Of a DNA stretch of 47,016 nt, positions 16,911 through 25,600 are shown piece after piece. Numbering within the stretch: the first letter of the stretch is position 1; each line of letters opens with the position of its first letter. The stretch comes from Saprospira grandis DSM 2844. GTDB taxonomy: Bacteria > Bacteroidota > Bacteroidia > Chitinophagales > Saprospiraceae. The translations under genes were made by a program, and so were the position numbers. Under the pieces are notes generated by a model, which saw only the letters and a list, made by a program, of their open reading frames with translations, was not told the DNA's origin and did not search any database. The stretch covers positions 3,642,282 to 3,689,297 of the forward strand of contig NZ_JH719942.1 of assembly GCF_000275825.1 (NCBI RefSeq). The letters run 5' to 3'.

Positions 16911-17117
16911 CAATTTGTGAAATGGCATTTGTAAAGCAGGGTAAGCTATTGGGAATTTGTGAAATGGCATTTGTAAAGCAGGGTAAGCTATTGGGAATTT
17001 GTGAAATGGCATTTGTAAAGCAGGGTAAGCTATTGGGAATTTGTGAAACGGCATTTGTAAAGCAGGGTAAGCCATTCGCAATTTGTGAAACGGCATTTGT
17101 AAAGCAGGGGAAGCTAT
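16911..17117. repeat. Tandem array, 42-bp unit, five copies
   Basis: The unit begins AATTTGTGAAATGGCATTTG and continues TAAAGCAGGGTAAGCTATTGG. The first three are identical, the last two differ at a few bases. Both strands have an open frame through the array because 42 is divisible by three, but the start codons are repeat-internal and the frames end in flanking repeats, so I do not call a gene. The array starts 18 bp outside the inverted-repeat element. The gene-free stretch 16260-17336 holds only these repeats. Confidence 0.95.
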
Positions 17118-17144
17118 TCTGCGTCTAGAGGCGGCGAAGCCGCC

Positions 17145-17280
17145 GGCTGAGGGATGGATAAGGGTGGCCGAAGGCCAGACCGAGCTTTTTGAGCAAAGCG
17201 AAAAAAGCGAAGGGCCGAGCAGACCTGCGAGCCCTGACACAGCCCGACCCGCCCGCAGGGCGGGGCAGCCCCAAAAAAAA
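17145..17280 (-). repeat. GGGGC-family repeat, class B, minus orientation
   Basis: On the minus strand it reads T-run, GGGGCTGCCCCGCCCTGCGG, GCGGGTCGGGCTGTGTC, the core, a long-loop hairpin with GCTTTTT / AAAAAGC arms, CGGTCTGGCC and the end CATCCCTCAGCC. Its T-run is the U-tract of the bioB terminator. A GGCGGCGAAGCCGCC palindrome abuts its far end. Confidence 0.9.
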
Positions 17281-17305
17281 GCAGAAAAGCCAAAGCCTTT
17301 CTGCT
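17273..17305 (-). terminator. Terminator of bioB
   Basis: Minus strand: GCAGAAAGGC and GCTTTTCTGC pair around a short loop and are followed by eight T, about 35 bp after the bioB stop. The T-run is also the start of the adjacent repeat. Confidence 0.8.
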
Positions 17306-17336
17306 AATCTGTAATTTTAATAGGAGGGGGAGGAGT

Positions 17337-18329
17337 TTAGACAAACTTACCGGCTTCCATTTCGTTTTCTTGTCCTTTGAAGGCGGCGCGGGGGTGTAGG
17401 CCGAGCAGTTGGAACATCTGGCGGTCCTGGTCTACATCGGGATTAGGGGTAGTGAGTAGTTTTTCGCCGGCAAAGATAGAGCTAGCGCCAGCCATAAAGC
17501 AGAAGGCCTGCTCCTCGATGCTCATTTCTTCGCGGCCAGCGGATAGGCGGACCTGAGAAAGGGGCATAATAATGCGGGCGGTAGCGATCATGCGGAGCAT
17601 TTCCCAAAGCGTGATCCGTTTTTGGTCCTCTAGAGGCGTGCCGGGCACACGGACGAGGGCATTCACGGGTACAGATTCGGGATGCTTAGCCATATTGGCT
17701 AGGGTGTGCAGCATAGCGATGCGGTCTTGGTCGGTTTCGCCAAGGCCGATAATTCCGCCAGAGCAGACCGAAATACCTGTATTACGGACATTATCGATAG
17801 TGTCGATTCGATCCTGATAATCTCGGGTAGTGATAATATTCTCGTAATTTTCCTCGGAGGTATCGAGATTATGGTTATAGGCGTAGAGGCCGGCCTCTTT
17901 GAGTCGTTGGGCCTGTTCTTCGGTAAGCATACCGAGTGTACAGCAGACCTCCATACCGAGGCTATTTACGCCTTGGACCATTTGGAGGACGCGATCAAAC
18001 TGCTTATTATTTTTGACATGTCGCCAGGCGGCGCCCATACAAAAGCGGGTAGCGCCATTAGATTTTGCGATACTTGCTTTGGTGAGCACCTCATCTACTT
18101 CGAGTAGAGATTGGTGGTCTACATCGGTATTGTATCGGGCGGCTTGAGGGCAATAGGCGCAATCTTCTGGGCAGCCGCCGGTTTTAATAGAGAGTAAAGT
18201 ACAGACCTGTACTTCTCTGGCCTCGTGATATTTTCGATGGACCGTAGCGGCCTCATAGACCAAGTCTAGAATGGGGCGGTTGTAGATTTCCTCAATCTCG
18301 GCAGTAGTCCAATCATTACGTACTTCCAT
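17337..18329 (-). CDS. bioB: Biotin synthase
   Basis: BioB is a radical SAM enzyme that inserts sulfur into dethiobiotin, the last step of biotin synthesis. The 330 residues match family length. The SAM cluster motif [12 protein letters not shown] has cysteines at 53, 57 and 60. Other conserved parts are [22 protein letters not shown], the arginine in QVRLSAGR near the second cluster, and FAGEKLLTT. The start ATG 18329 fits the family. No other bio genes are nearby, so it is a stand-alone copy here. A terminator-like hairpin sits at 18355-18383, just upstream; it most simply ends the lipoprotein gene before it. A radical SAM gene also lies in the neighbouring mqn operon. Confidence 0.98.
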   Translation of the reverse strand: MEVRNDWTTAEIEEIYNRPILDLVYEAATVHRKYHEAREVQVCTLLSIKTGGCPEDCAYCPQAARYNTDVDHQSLLEVDEVLTKASIAKSNGATRFCMGAAWRHVKNNKQFDRVLQMVQGVNSLGMEVCCTLGMLTEEQAQRLKEAGLYAYNHNLDTSEENYENIITTRDYQDRIDTIDNVRNTGISVCSGGIIGLGETDQDRIAMLHTLANMAKHPESVPVNALVRVPGTPLEDQKRITLWEMLRMIATARIIMPLSQVRLSAGREEMSIEEQAFCFMAGASSIFAGEKLLTTPNPDVDQDRQMFQLLGLHPRAAFKGQENEMEAGKFV

Positions 18330-18354
18330 AATAATTTACATTTGGTCAGTAGAT

Positions 18355-18383
18355 AAAAAAAGCAGCGGAAGCTTCCACTGCTT
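18355..18383 (-). terminator. Terminator of the lipoprotein gene at 18429, or leader hairpin of bioB
   Basis: Minus strand: AGCAGTGGAAGCTTCCGCTGCT followed by seven T. It lies 46 bp after the lipoprotein stop and 26 bp before the bioB start. It most simply ends the upstream unit. A TAGCTTTG box just before it leaves open that it sits in the bioB leader. Confidence 0.8.
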
Positions 18384-18428
18384 GTCTAGGCAAAGCTAAG
18401 CAATAATTCTAGAACTTAGACGAAAAAC

Positions 18429-18899
18429 TTAACGTTTTAGGTCTAGGCGAAAAGAGCTAGCGCTTTGGCTATCGTTGTAGTCTAGTTCAATTTTATTGGG
18501 GTCATCAGAGATTTTGCCACGGACCTTGGCCCAGACCAATTCGTCTCCATCGGCATCTTCGCCTAATTCTTCGGCTTCGAAGGCGAAGGGAGAGGACATT
18601 TTGCCAGAGAGTTCATTTTCGATACTTTGGTCTTTGTGGCGGATAAAGCCCTTAACCTCTTGATTGTCGAGCATTTCGATAAAGAAGACATAATCATTGT
18701 GGCGGCCTTTAAAGCCGGGGCGGTCGGGAAATTCTTCTCCTTCTAGGCTATGATTATTTTGCGGGGCTGTTTCTGTTTGGCTGAGTTGGCCTTCTTCTAG
18801 GGCTGCATTTTCTGGGGTTTTGGGGGTTTCTTGGGTATTGCAGGCAATAGTTAGGCTAAGGAGCCAAAGGAGGACAAAGAAGAGGTTTCGGACTTTCAT
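18429..18899 (-). CDS. Lipoprotein of unknown function, 156 aa
   Basis: A lipoprotein signal (LLWLLSLTIAC, cysteine at residue 20) is followed by about 40 residues of acidic, Thr/Glu/Asn/Pro-rich linker and then a compact domain of about 95 residues (YVFFIEMLDNQEVKGFIRHK ... RLDLKR). I recognise no family. It is probably anchored in the outer or inner membrane facing the periplasm. It lies 44 bp after the deoxynucleoside kinase gene on the same strand and is followed by a terminator, so the two likely form one transcript. There is no evident functional link. Confidence 0.82.
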   Translation of the reverse strand: MKVRNLFFVLLWLLSLTIACNTQETPKTPENAALEEGQLSQTETAPQNNHSLEGEEFPDRPGFKGRHNDYVFFIEMLDNQEVKGFIRHKDQSIENELSGKMSSPFAFEAEELGEDADGDELVWAKVRGKISDDPNKIELDYNDSQSASSFRLDLKR

Positions 18900-18943
18900 A
18901 AGATAAAGAGTTTAGTGATTTAGGGGATAGTTATTTTTGGGGT

Positions 18944-19576
18944 TTAGCCGTCTAGGGCGGCTTTGACCTGAGCAATCACTTTTTTGCGGTCTTCCTCATT
19001 GCCCACATAATCGAGTTGGTCGGCGCTGAGGGTGAGCAATTTACCTGCGGAGTATTCGGCGATCCAGTTTTCGTATCGTTCGTTGAGGGATTGCAGATAA
19101 TTGAGGCTCATATTAGACTCATAGCTACGGCCTCTTTTCTGGATATGTTTGACCAGAGTGGGGACGCTAGACTTGAGATAAATCATGAGGTCGGGCGGGG
19201 TAATTTGCGACTGCATAAGGAGGAAGAGGTCAAAATAGTTTTTAAAATCTCTAACCGACATCAGGTCCATTTCGTGGAGGTTGGCGGCAAAGATATGGGC
19301 ATCTTCATACAAAGAGCGGTCCTGAATGACGACATCATTGCCGGCTTTGATTTTCAGTACCTGTCTATATCGGCTATTGAGGAAATAGACCTGTAGGTTG
19401 AAGGACCAGCGGCCCATATCATTGTAAAAATCTTCTAGATAAGGGTTGTCATCGGTAGATTCATAATTGACGGTCCAGCCAAATTCTTCTCCTAACAAAC
19501 GACAGAGTGAGGTTTTTCCGGCTCCAATATTTCCGGCCACTACAATATGCTTGTAGGGCAGTTGCTCTTTAGACAT
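18944..19576 (-). CDS. Deoxynucleoside kinase (dNK family)
   Basis: Enzymes of this family phosphorylate deoxynucleosides in salvage, using ATP or another NTP. The 210-residue protein begins with the P-loop VVAGNIGAGKTSL (about residues 12-24), has the substrate-site NYESTDDNPYLEDFY, the DRS motif in VVIQDRSLYEDAHIF, and the LID arginines in HIQKRGRSYE. This matches bacterial deoxyadenosine/deoxyguanosine kinases; which base it prefers is not readable. The ATG at 19576 directly precedes the conserved block. Upstream lies the divergent ABC ATPase gene, so the 140-bp gap 19577-19716 should hold two promoters; I see AT-rich sequence there but no perfect TAnnTTTG box. Confidence 0.93.
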   Translation of the reverse strand: MSKEQLPYKHIVVAGNIGAGKTSLCRLLGEEFGWTVNYESTDDNPYLEDFYNDMGRWSFNLQVYFLNSRYRQVLKIKAGNDVVIQDRSLYEDAHIFAANLHEMDLMSVRDFKNYFDLFLLMQSQITPPDLMIYLKSSVPTLVKHIQKRGRSYESNMSLNYLQSLNERYENWIAEYSAGKLLTLSADQLDYVGNEEDRKKVIAQVKAALDG

Positions 19577-19716
19577 AAGGTATTTTGATTTACGATAAGC
19601 GTTAATTTGCGGCTAAAATAATTTTTTTATCCCTAAAAAACCATTCTAATTTGTACTTTTAGCTAGCTCTTTTTTGGGCCTGCTTCTTTACCTTTTTGAT
19701 TATCAGTAGATTCCCT

Positions 19717-20469
19717 ATGGCAAATTCTAATAAAAGCATTATTAATATTCAAGACATCAGCAAGGTTTACCAGATGGGTGGCCAAGAGGTGCGGGCTTTG
19801 CAGTCGGTTAGTTTGGATATTTACGAGAACGATTATGTCTCTTTGATGGGGCCTTCGGGCTCGGGCAAATCGACTTTAATGAATATGTTGGGTTGTTTGG
19901 ATACGCCTAGCGGGGGCCGTTATTTGCTCAATGGACAGGATGTGAGTGGGATGACGGAGGATGAGCTGGCCGAGATTCGGAACCGAGAAATTGGTTTTGT
20001 TTTTCAGACCTTTAATTTGATTCCCCGACTATCTTCTTTAGAAAATGTGGCCTTGCCCTTGATTTATGCGGGCATGAGCAAGCGCAAACGTCTAGAGCGG
20101 GCGGCAGAAGTCTTGACGGCGGTGGGTTTGGGCAGCCGTATGGACCACAAGCCCAATGAGCTTTCGGGTGGGCAGCGGCAGCGGGTGGCGGTGGCTCGGG
20201 CCTTGGTCAATAAACCCTCGATTATTTTGGCCGATGAACCCACGGGAAACCTCGATAGCCGCACTTCGGTAGAGATTATGGCCCTTTTTGAGGAGCTGCA
20301 TGCGCAGGGCAATACCATTATTGTGGTTACGCATGAGCCCGATATTGCAGCGCACACCCACCGTATTATTCGTTTAAAAGATGGCTTGGTAGAAACGGAC
20401 AATTATAATAAACAGCCTCGCTTGGCCAAAGAGCGATTGGCAGAAATGAAAGCCTTGAAAGGGGAGTAG
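19717..20469 (+). CDS. ABC transporter ATPase, LolD/MacB type
   Basis: This is a stand-alone cytoplasmic ATPase of 250 residues. It has Walker [11 protein letters not shown]-loop [18 protein letters not shown], signature [10 protein letters not shown], Walker [13 protein letters not shown] and the switch histidine in VVTHE. The [13 protein letters not shown] and NLDSRT stretches place it with MacB/LolD/FtsE-like ATPases that work with mechanotransmitting membrane proteins in lipoprotein release, macrolide export or cell division. No permease gene is adjacent, so its partner is elsewhere. A TTG start at 19696 exists, but ATG 19717 (MANSNKSI) is favoured. A GC-rich repeat begins 8 bp after the stop. 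Confidence 0.94.
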   Translation: MANSNKSIINIQDISKVYQMGGQEVRALQSVSLDIYENDYVSLMGPSGSGKSTLMNMLGCLDTPSGGRYLLNGQDVSGMTEDELAEIRNREIGFVFQTFNLIPRLSSLENVALPLIYAGMSKRKRLERAAEVLTAVGLGSRMDHKPNELSGGQRQRVAVARALVNKPSIILADEPTGNLDSRTSVEIMALFEELHAQGNTIIVVTHEPDIAAHTHRIIRLKDGLVETDNYNKQPRLAKERLAEMKALKGE

Positions 20470-20477
20470 GATAGGGA

Positions 20478-20603
20478 TTTGGGGCCCGCGGCCAGCTTTG
20501 CTGGCCGCCGCTATGCTGCGGGGCTCACAGGGCTGTTCGGCCCTGCAGCCGCCTTCGGCGGCTTTGGTCTGGCCTTCGGCCACCCCTCCGCAGCGCTGGG
20601 CCG
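20478..20603 (+). repeat. GGGGC-family repeat, plus orientation
   Basis: It begins TTGGGGCCCGCGG right after the ABC ATPase stop codon, has GGCCAGCTTTGCTGGCC in the first slot and GCCGCC-TTC-GGCGGC (20548-20562) in the second, and ends CTCCGCAGCGCTGGGCC, a third end type shared with the left window edge. Confidence 0.85.
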
Positions 20604-20714
20604 CTCATCGGGGTGCTTTTACTTTTGGCCTTCTTCTTTGGCCCTTAAATCATTGCGAAGCAATACCGTTCTTGCTGTAGGTTTCCACTTACAGAAAAAG
20701 GAGCGCAGCGACGC

Positions 20715-20847
20715 GGCTGAGGGGCTGTAGCAGGGCCGCCGTAGGCGGCAGACCAAAGCGGCGCAGCCGCTGCAGGGCCGAGCGAACAGCGAGCTGCGCA
20801 ATGGCCCGACCCAAGGCCGCAGGCCGCAGGGGCAGCCCCAAAAAAAT
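20715..20847 (-). repeat. GGGGC-family repeat, minus orientation
   Basis: It faces the previous copy across a 111-bp spacer that contains a small hairpin (CTGTAGGTTTCCACTTACAG). On the minus strand it starts T-run, GGGGCTGCCCC, GGCCTGCGGCC, GGGTCGGGCC and ends CAGCCCCTCAGCC, a class B-like end. The gene-free stretch 20470-20913 holds only this pair. Confidence 0.85.
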
Positions 20848-20874
20848 AGAAATAAAAAACTTTAAATATAGGCG

Positions 20875-20904
20875 TAAAAAAAGCAGCCCTTTGGGGGCTG
20901 CTTG
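20875..20904 (-). terminator. Terminator of the two-lipoprotein unit
   Basis: Minus strand: AAGCAGCCCCCAAAGGGCTGCTTTTTTT, a seven-base-pair stem with a T-run, 10 bp after the stop at 20914. An almost identical hairpin follows the helicase gene at 22593-22624. Confidence 0.88.
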
Positions 20905-20913
20905 AGGCTAAAG

Positions 20914-21576
20914 TTACTTTATGTTCCAGTCAACAACTTCTTTTTTGTTACAAAGAACAGCTTCATCTGCCATTTGGTCGCTAAAAATTTCTAATTGTTG
21001 GCTTGCGGGCAACCAATAAACTTTTGCGTCACATTCGCTAAAAGCCCATCGAGGAAAGCTACTAACAAGTTGCCATTTTTTCTGTTTGTTTAGTGCATAG
21101 ATTGCAATAGAGCCCCAGCTTCCATTTCCCGGAGAAAGGGCGAAGATAAGCTCTTCTAAACCATCAGCATTTAGGTCTTTTGCGATAGGAGTTCCTGCTG
21201 CACTATTGATTCTTAAAATAGGTAAAGAGGAGGCTTGTTCAAACTGATCGACATTCATCTCGGTAAAGACAAAAGTGGTTTGGGTAGAAAATGGTGGATT
21301 GCCATCAGAGGTTTGTTTTTGAACAATATCTAATTCATAGGGACGTCCTGAAATATAGAGGGCTTTATCAGACTTTTGTTTTAGGTCTTTTGTAGTGAAA
21401 ACCAAGGTTTTGCTTGCTTGATCTTTGTGTTTTTAGAGCTCTTTCTCTTTTAAGGCAAGTTCTTTTTTGGCTACTGCCAATTCTCTTTCTATTAACTCTT
21501 TTTCTTTAGGTGCATTAGGGTTCTCACAGGCTAAGCATGTAAGCGTAATAGGTAGTAAAAATAAAAGTTTCTTCAT
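20914..21576 (-). pseudogene. Lipoprotein gene interrupted by one in-frame stop codon
   Basis: Read from ATG 21576, the frame gives a lipoprotein signal (LPITLTCLAC), then a charged helical linker (NAPKEKELIERELAVAKKEL), and meets TAA at 21433-21435 after 47 codons. The same frame then runs on without a break for 173 codons to a stop at 20914, encoding a compact domain with ALYISGRPYELDIVQ, FVFTEMNVDQF, a DLNADGLEELIF block like an FG-GAP/integrin-type calcium loop, and WQLVSSFPRWAFSECDAK. Nothing suggests a frameshift. It is either a fresh nonsense mutation, a sequencing error, stop readthrough, or two separate genes with the second starting at TTG 21405. A single broken gene is the simplest reading. 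It lies 28 bp after the WG-repeat lipoprotein gene. Confidence 0.75.
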
Positions 21577-21604
21577 TTTGTGGTTTTATATGGATGTGAA
21601 AAAA

Positions 21605-22513
21605 TTATTTAAAAGCGGGATTTTCTACTTTTTCGCCTTTTGTGTTAATGAAAAACTGACTACCATTTAAGTGGGCTAGGGCGAGGCCGTCAGGATTAAA
21701 AGAGAAATCTAGGCTATCAAACTTAGGGGGAAAAATAGTTTGTCCGAATGTATCTATACCGCCCCAAAGGTTATTTTCTTGGACAAAGATAACTCCATCA
21801 GAGATGCCCATTCCAATATTTTTATATTGTAGTGGGCGAACAACCTTGCCCGACTGGTCTAAAAAGCCAAATCGGTTGTTTTTATGGACTAAAATTAGAG
21901 GGTAGAAGCTTTGGGGATCAATAGATGAAAATACAGTAGGATGGATAAGTTTACCTTCATAGCTTAGAAATCCAGTAAGGTTATTTTGTTCTACAATAAT
22001 TAAACTATCTGTAAAGTAAGGGGTTAGTTCGTCAAAAGTTGGAGGGTGTAGCTCTTTACCTTTTGTACTGTATAGTCCATATTTTCCTTTAGATTCAACA
22101 ATGATAAGGCTATCGTTAGGAATACCGTAGTAAGCGTAGTCAAATTTTGTTTCCTGTAAGAAGTAAACTTTTTTGCGAAGAACACTGAGTTGGTCTTGAA
22201 AGGTTTGTTCGGCGCTCATCTCTGCAGCCAAATTAAGGACCTCAATGGCCTCATAGAATTTTTTTGATTTAATTAAGCTATCAAAAGATGGGTGCAAGTA
22301 TTCTTGTTGCTCCATGAGTAGGTCATGAGCAATTAAATTTAGGGGTTTCCCCTTTTTTTGTTCTTCTTTTTGAGCTGGTGGGCTGCTGGCAGCAGTTGTA
22401 CTGGGCGATGTATTAACTTGGATTTTTGGGGTTGTGCTGTTGATTGGTTCGCAGCTACTAAAGAAAATTAGGGCTAGACATAAGGGAAGTAAAGAGCGGT
22501 AAGATAGTTTCAT
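21605..22513 (-). CDS. WG-repeat lipoprotein
   Basis: A lipoprotein signal (CLALIFFSSC, cysteine near residue 21) leads into a Pro/Ser/Thr-rich linker and a helical segment, then at least four WG-type beta repeats of about 30-45 residues: GKYGLYSTKGKEL, NNLTGFLSYEGKLI, NNRFGFLDQSGKVV and NNLWGGIDTFGQTI. WG repeats form beta-propeller-like structures in many Bacteroidota surface or periplasmic proteins; their ligands are generally unknown. The 302-residue protein is intact. It is followed after 28 bp by the interrupted lipoprotein gene and both end at the 20875 terminator. Confidence 0.88.
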   Translation of the reverse strand: MKLSYRSLLPLCLALIFFSSCEPINSTTPKIQVNTSPSTTAASSPPAQKEEQKKGKPLNLIAHDLLMEQQEYLHPSFDSLIKSKKFYEAIEVLNLAAEMSAEQTFQDQLSVLRKKVYFLQETKFDYAYYGIPNDSLIIVESKGKYGLYSTKGKELHPPTFDELTPYFTDSLIIVEQNNLTGFLSYEGKLIHPTVFSSIDPQSFYPLILVHKNNRFGFLDQSGKVVRPLQYKNIGMGISDGVIFVQENNLWGGIDTFGQTIFPPKFDSLDFSFNPDGLALAHLNGSQFFINTKGEKVENPAFK

Positions 22514-22592
22514 TTGATATTAGATAATGGTTAAATAATGATTTAACTCAAAGATCAAGAAGAATAGTCCACCCTATTTAAACAGTAAGGAT

Positions 22593-22624
22593 TAAAATAA
22601 AAAAGCAGCCCTTTGGGGGCTGCT
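22593..22624 (-). terminator. Terminator of the RelE-helicase gene
   Basis: Minus strand: AGCAGCCCCCAAAGGGCTGCTTTTTT, 12 bp after the helicase stop codon. Its sequence nearly equals that of the terminator at 20875-20904. Confidence 0.88.
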
Positions 22625-22635
22625 AATGGCTTAAC

Positions 22636-25600
22636 TTACTTCAGTTGGAAGCGAAGTTTTTTGTTTTCGGCTTGAAGTTCTAGGACCTCTGTAGAGATAA
22701 TGTGCAGGCTAAAATTGATTTCTTGGGCGAGGTAGCGGTCATTTTTGTGTTCAATGTCATAATCATCGGAGAGGAGTTTGGGGCTTTGGTTCCAGTCTAC
22801 GGTAAGGTCGACATCTCCCTCTGGGCTACTCCAGCTAATTTTAAGTTTTTTGGGGTAGAATTTAAGTTTCATATTGCCCCATTTGGCCTCTAGGCGTTGT
22901 TTTTCGAAGTGCATGAGGCTGGGGCTAAAATCGGCTTGTTTTGGGTCGATGATAATGGGGAAGAGGTTTTCCCAGGCGGAAGTTTGTCCTTGTTTATTTT
23001 CGTTTAGTTCGTCTTGGTCTTTATTGCGTTTAATGCTTTGCTTGTAGCGCTGTAGGTCTTTATTGAACTGCTCTTTTCGTTTTCGGATATATGTTTTTAT
23101 GTTAGGGTTGACGGCTTGGAGTTGTTCTTCAAACTTATCGCTAGGGCTACCGAAGCGGCCTTTTTTGTATGGGCGTATTTGGACCCATTCAAAGAAGTCA
23201 AAAACCTCTTCTTTATATTTTGCAAAATTGCTCCAATCTTTGTCTATGGCCAAATCTTCTAGCCAGAGGCGCATACCGGCTAGCAATTCGCCTCGGAGGT
23301 TGGGGTCTATGGGTTCTTGTTCAATATTGAATCGCCAGGCATTGGGGTCTTTTTGCAGGGCCATGCGTTCTTGGACCAGGTGGAGGAATTTGGGGAGTAG
23401 GTAGGCGCGTTCTTTTTTTCCTCGAATTTTAGTAAACAGGGGCAAAACGAGTTTATCGGAGAGCAGTTCATCTAGTTGTTTGTGGTCGGCTAAAATTTCA
23501 ATAAGCCAGCTTAGGTTTTTGCCAGCTTCTAGGCGTTCTAGGCGTAGCTCTTTTTCCAAATAATAATCGAGTAATTTGCGCTTGAGCGCCAGCTGTTGTT
23601 TGCTTCGGTAGTTGATTTGGGTGTCTAGCGACAAGATATCGAGCTTGATATTTTGTTTGATATCACGGGCCTCAATGATGGTGATATAGCGTTCTTCTTT
23701 CCGAATCATCAATCGGATGAGTTCTCTTTGCTGGGCTTCGCTATATTGTATATTGCCTTTTAGCAACCAGATTCTGTAGAGTTCTTGTAGGAGGGCGGGT
23801 TCACGGACATTTCTGTCTAGAATGCGCACTTTTTCTTGAGCATATTTGGTGGTTCGGACTTGGGCCAGCAGTTTTTCGGTACTTTCCATTTTTGGGTCAA
23901 CATTCTGCCAAATTTCAAGTGCTTCTTGGTACCGCTTCAGTTGGAAGTAGCTGTTGGCTAAATGCAGTTGTAGCTTTTTAGAAATTTCTTCCTCCTCTAG
24001 TTGGGCGATATTTCGGGCCAGCAAGGCATAGCGATCAAAGCGGTTGTTATCTTTTTGGTTTTGGAAAAAGACCAATAATTGTTTTTGCATTTCGAGCAAA
24101 AGGGCTTGGCGTTTTGGATAGACCAGGGGGTCGAGCTCGAAAAACAATTTATTTTGGATATGTTGCTCTAGGCAGACGGCCAGATTTCTTTCTTTGGGCT
24201 GTAGCATAAAGGTTAAGACTTTCTCCCAAAACTTATCATTTTGTTGTTTGGCTACTTTGAGGGCATTATCTAGTAGACAACCACAGAGGTAGGCTTCTAA
24301 AACGGCTTTTCGATTGCCCATCTGTTTGAATTTTTCAGCGGCGGCCTCATATTGGCCCTCGGCCAAGAGCATTTTGGCTTCCGACTCATCTCGCTGGCTG
24401 CTAATCTCTTTATAGACATTATTGTATTCTGGGTTATCGAGGGCTTTATTGTAAAAGTAGACCGCTTTGCGGTAGGCGTTGGCCTCAATCTGCTTATGGT
24501 CTGCATTTTCGGCCTGTTGCCGGTGTTCTTCCGCAATTTCTAGAGGTTTTTGCTCAATATGATCGAGTTCTTGGGCGGGGGTATTGAGTTGGATCAGGCG
24601 GTCTTCAAACTCAAAGTTGAGCCAGTCTTTATGGTTTTCTTGATTTTCTTCTAGCAATTTCCGGCCTTTTTGGAGAATGCTCCAAAGGGCCGAAATACCT
24701 TCTTGGCTATCAATGATATAGAGGCGGTCTTTTGCTCTGGTTAGGGCCACATAAAGCTTATTGTAAAAATAGTTGAGTTTGAACTGTTGCTCATCGTTAA
24801 GTTGCTCAATAATTAGGTCTAGGCTAAGTCCTTGCTCGGCCAAATAGGCGCCAAAGCCATAGAGAATAATATTGGGGTACTCTAGTCCCTTGGCCGAAAG
24901 GGCCGTTTCGAGGTTAGAAATGGGTTTGTTATTCCCTTCTTCCTGCCCAAAGGCTTGGCCCAACGCTTTAAACATAGGAATAGAGCTCTCTTCTAGTTCG
25001 CTGAGTTGTACGCCTTCTATACGATCAAAGGGCAAAAGAAAGGTGGTGGCATCTAAGCGTTTGAGCAAGGCGCTATTGACCTCCTGTTCGGCCTCTCCAA
25101 AACGATAGACCGAGGGGGCTAAGCTCCCTTCTGCATCTTTATAAACAGTTTGAGGGAGAATATCTTTGCTGGCAGGAAAATCTCTTCTTTTGTACTGAAT
25201 AATATTGGCCAACTGAATGATGCTGCTGCTCGAGCGGTAGTTGTGGTGCAAAGGCTCAATATCGGGCGGTGACAAATGCTCTCGGCTGAGCTGTTCTTGC
25301 ATTTCGCCCAACAAATTGCCTAGGCTCCCTTTGAGCAAGGCCCAGCGAAAACCTGTAGGATTGACCGCCTGAAAGGGATCTCCTGCAAAAATGAGCGGCA
25401 ACTGTCGAACATCTTCTAAATTGAAGTTGCTAAACTGAGAAAGACGCAGTAAGAGGTTGATTTCTAGCCGAGAAAAATCTTGCGACTCATCGCAAACCAA
25501 AAAACTATAGCTGCTATCGGTATACCAGCCCTTGCTCAAAATTTCTCGAACAAGATCCTGTTCATCCCAAAGCCCAAGCTCCTCCGCACGGCGCTTATAC

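Noticed and set aside
16863-17240. A 125-codon minus-strand frame and a 68-codon plus-strand frame across the 42-bp array
   Set aside because: They are open only because the unit length is a multiple of three; starts and ends lie in repeat sequence.
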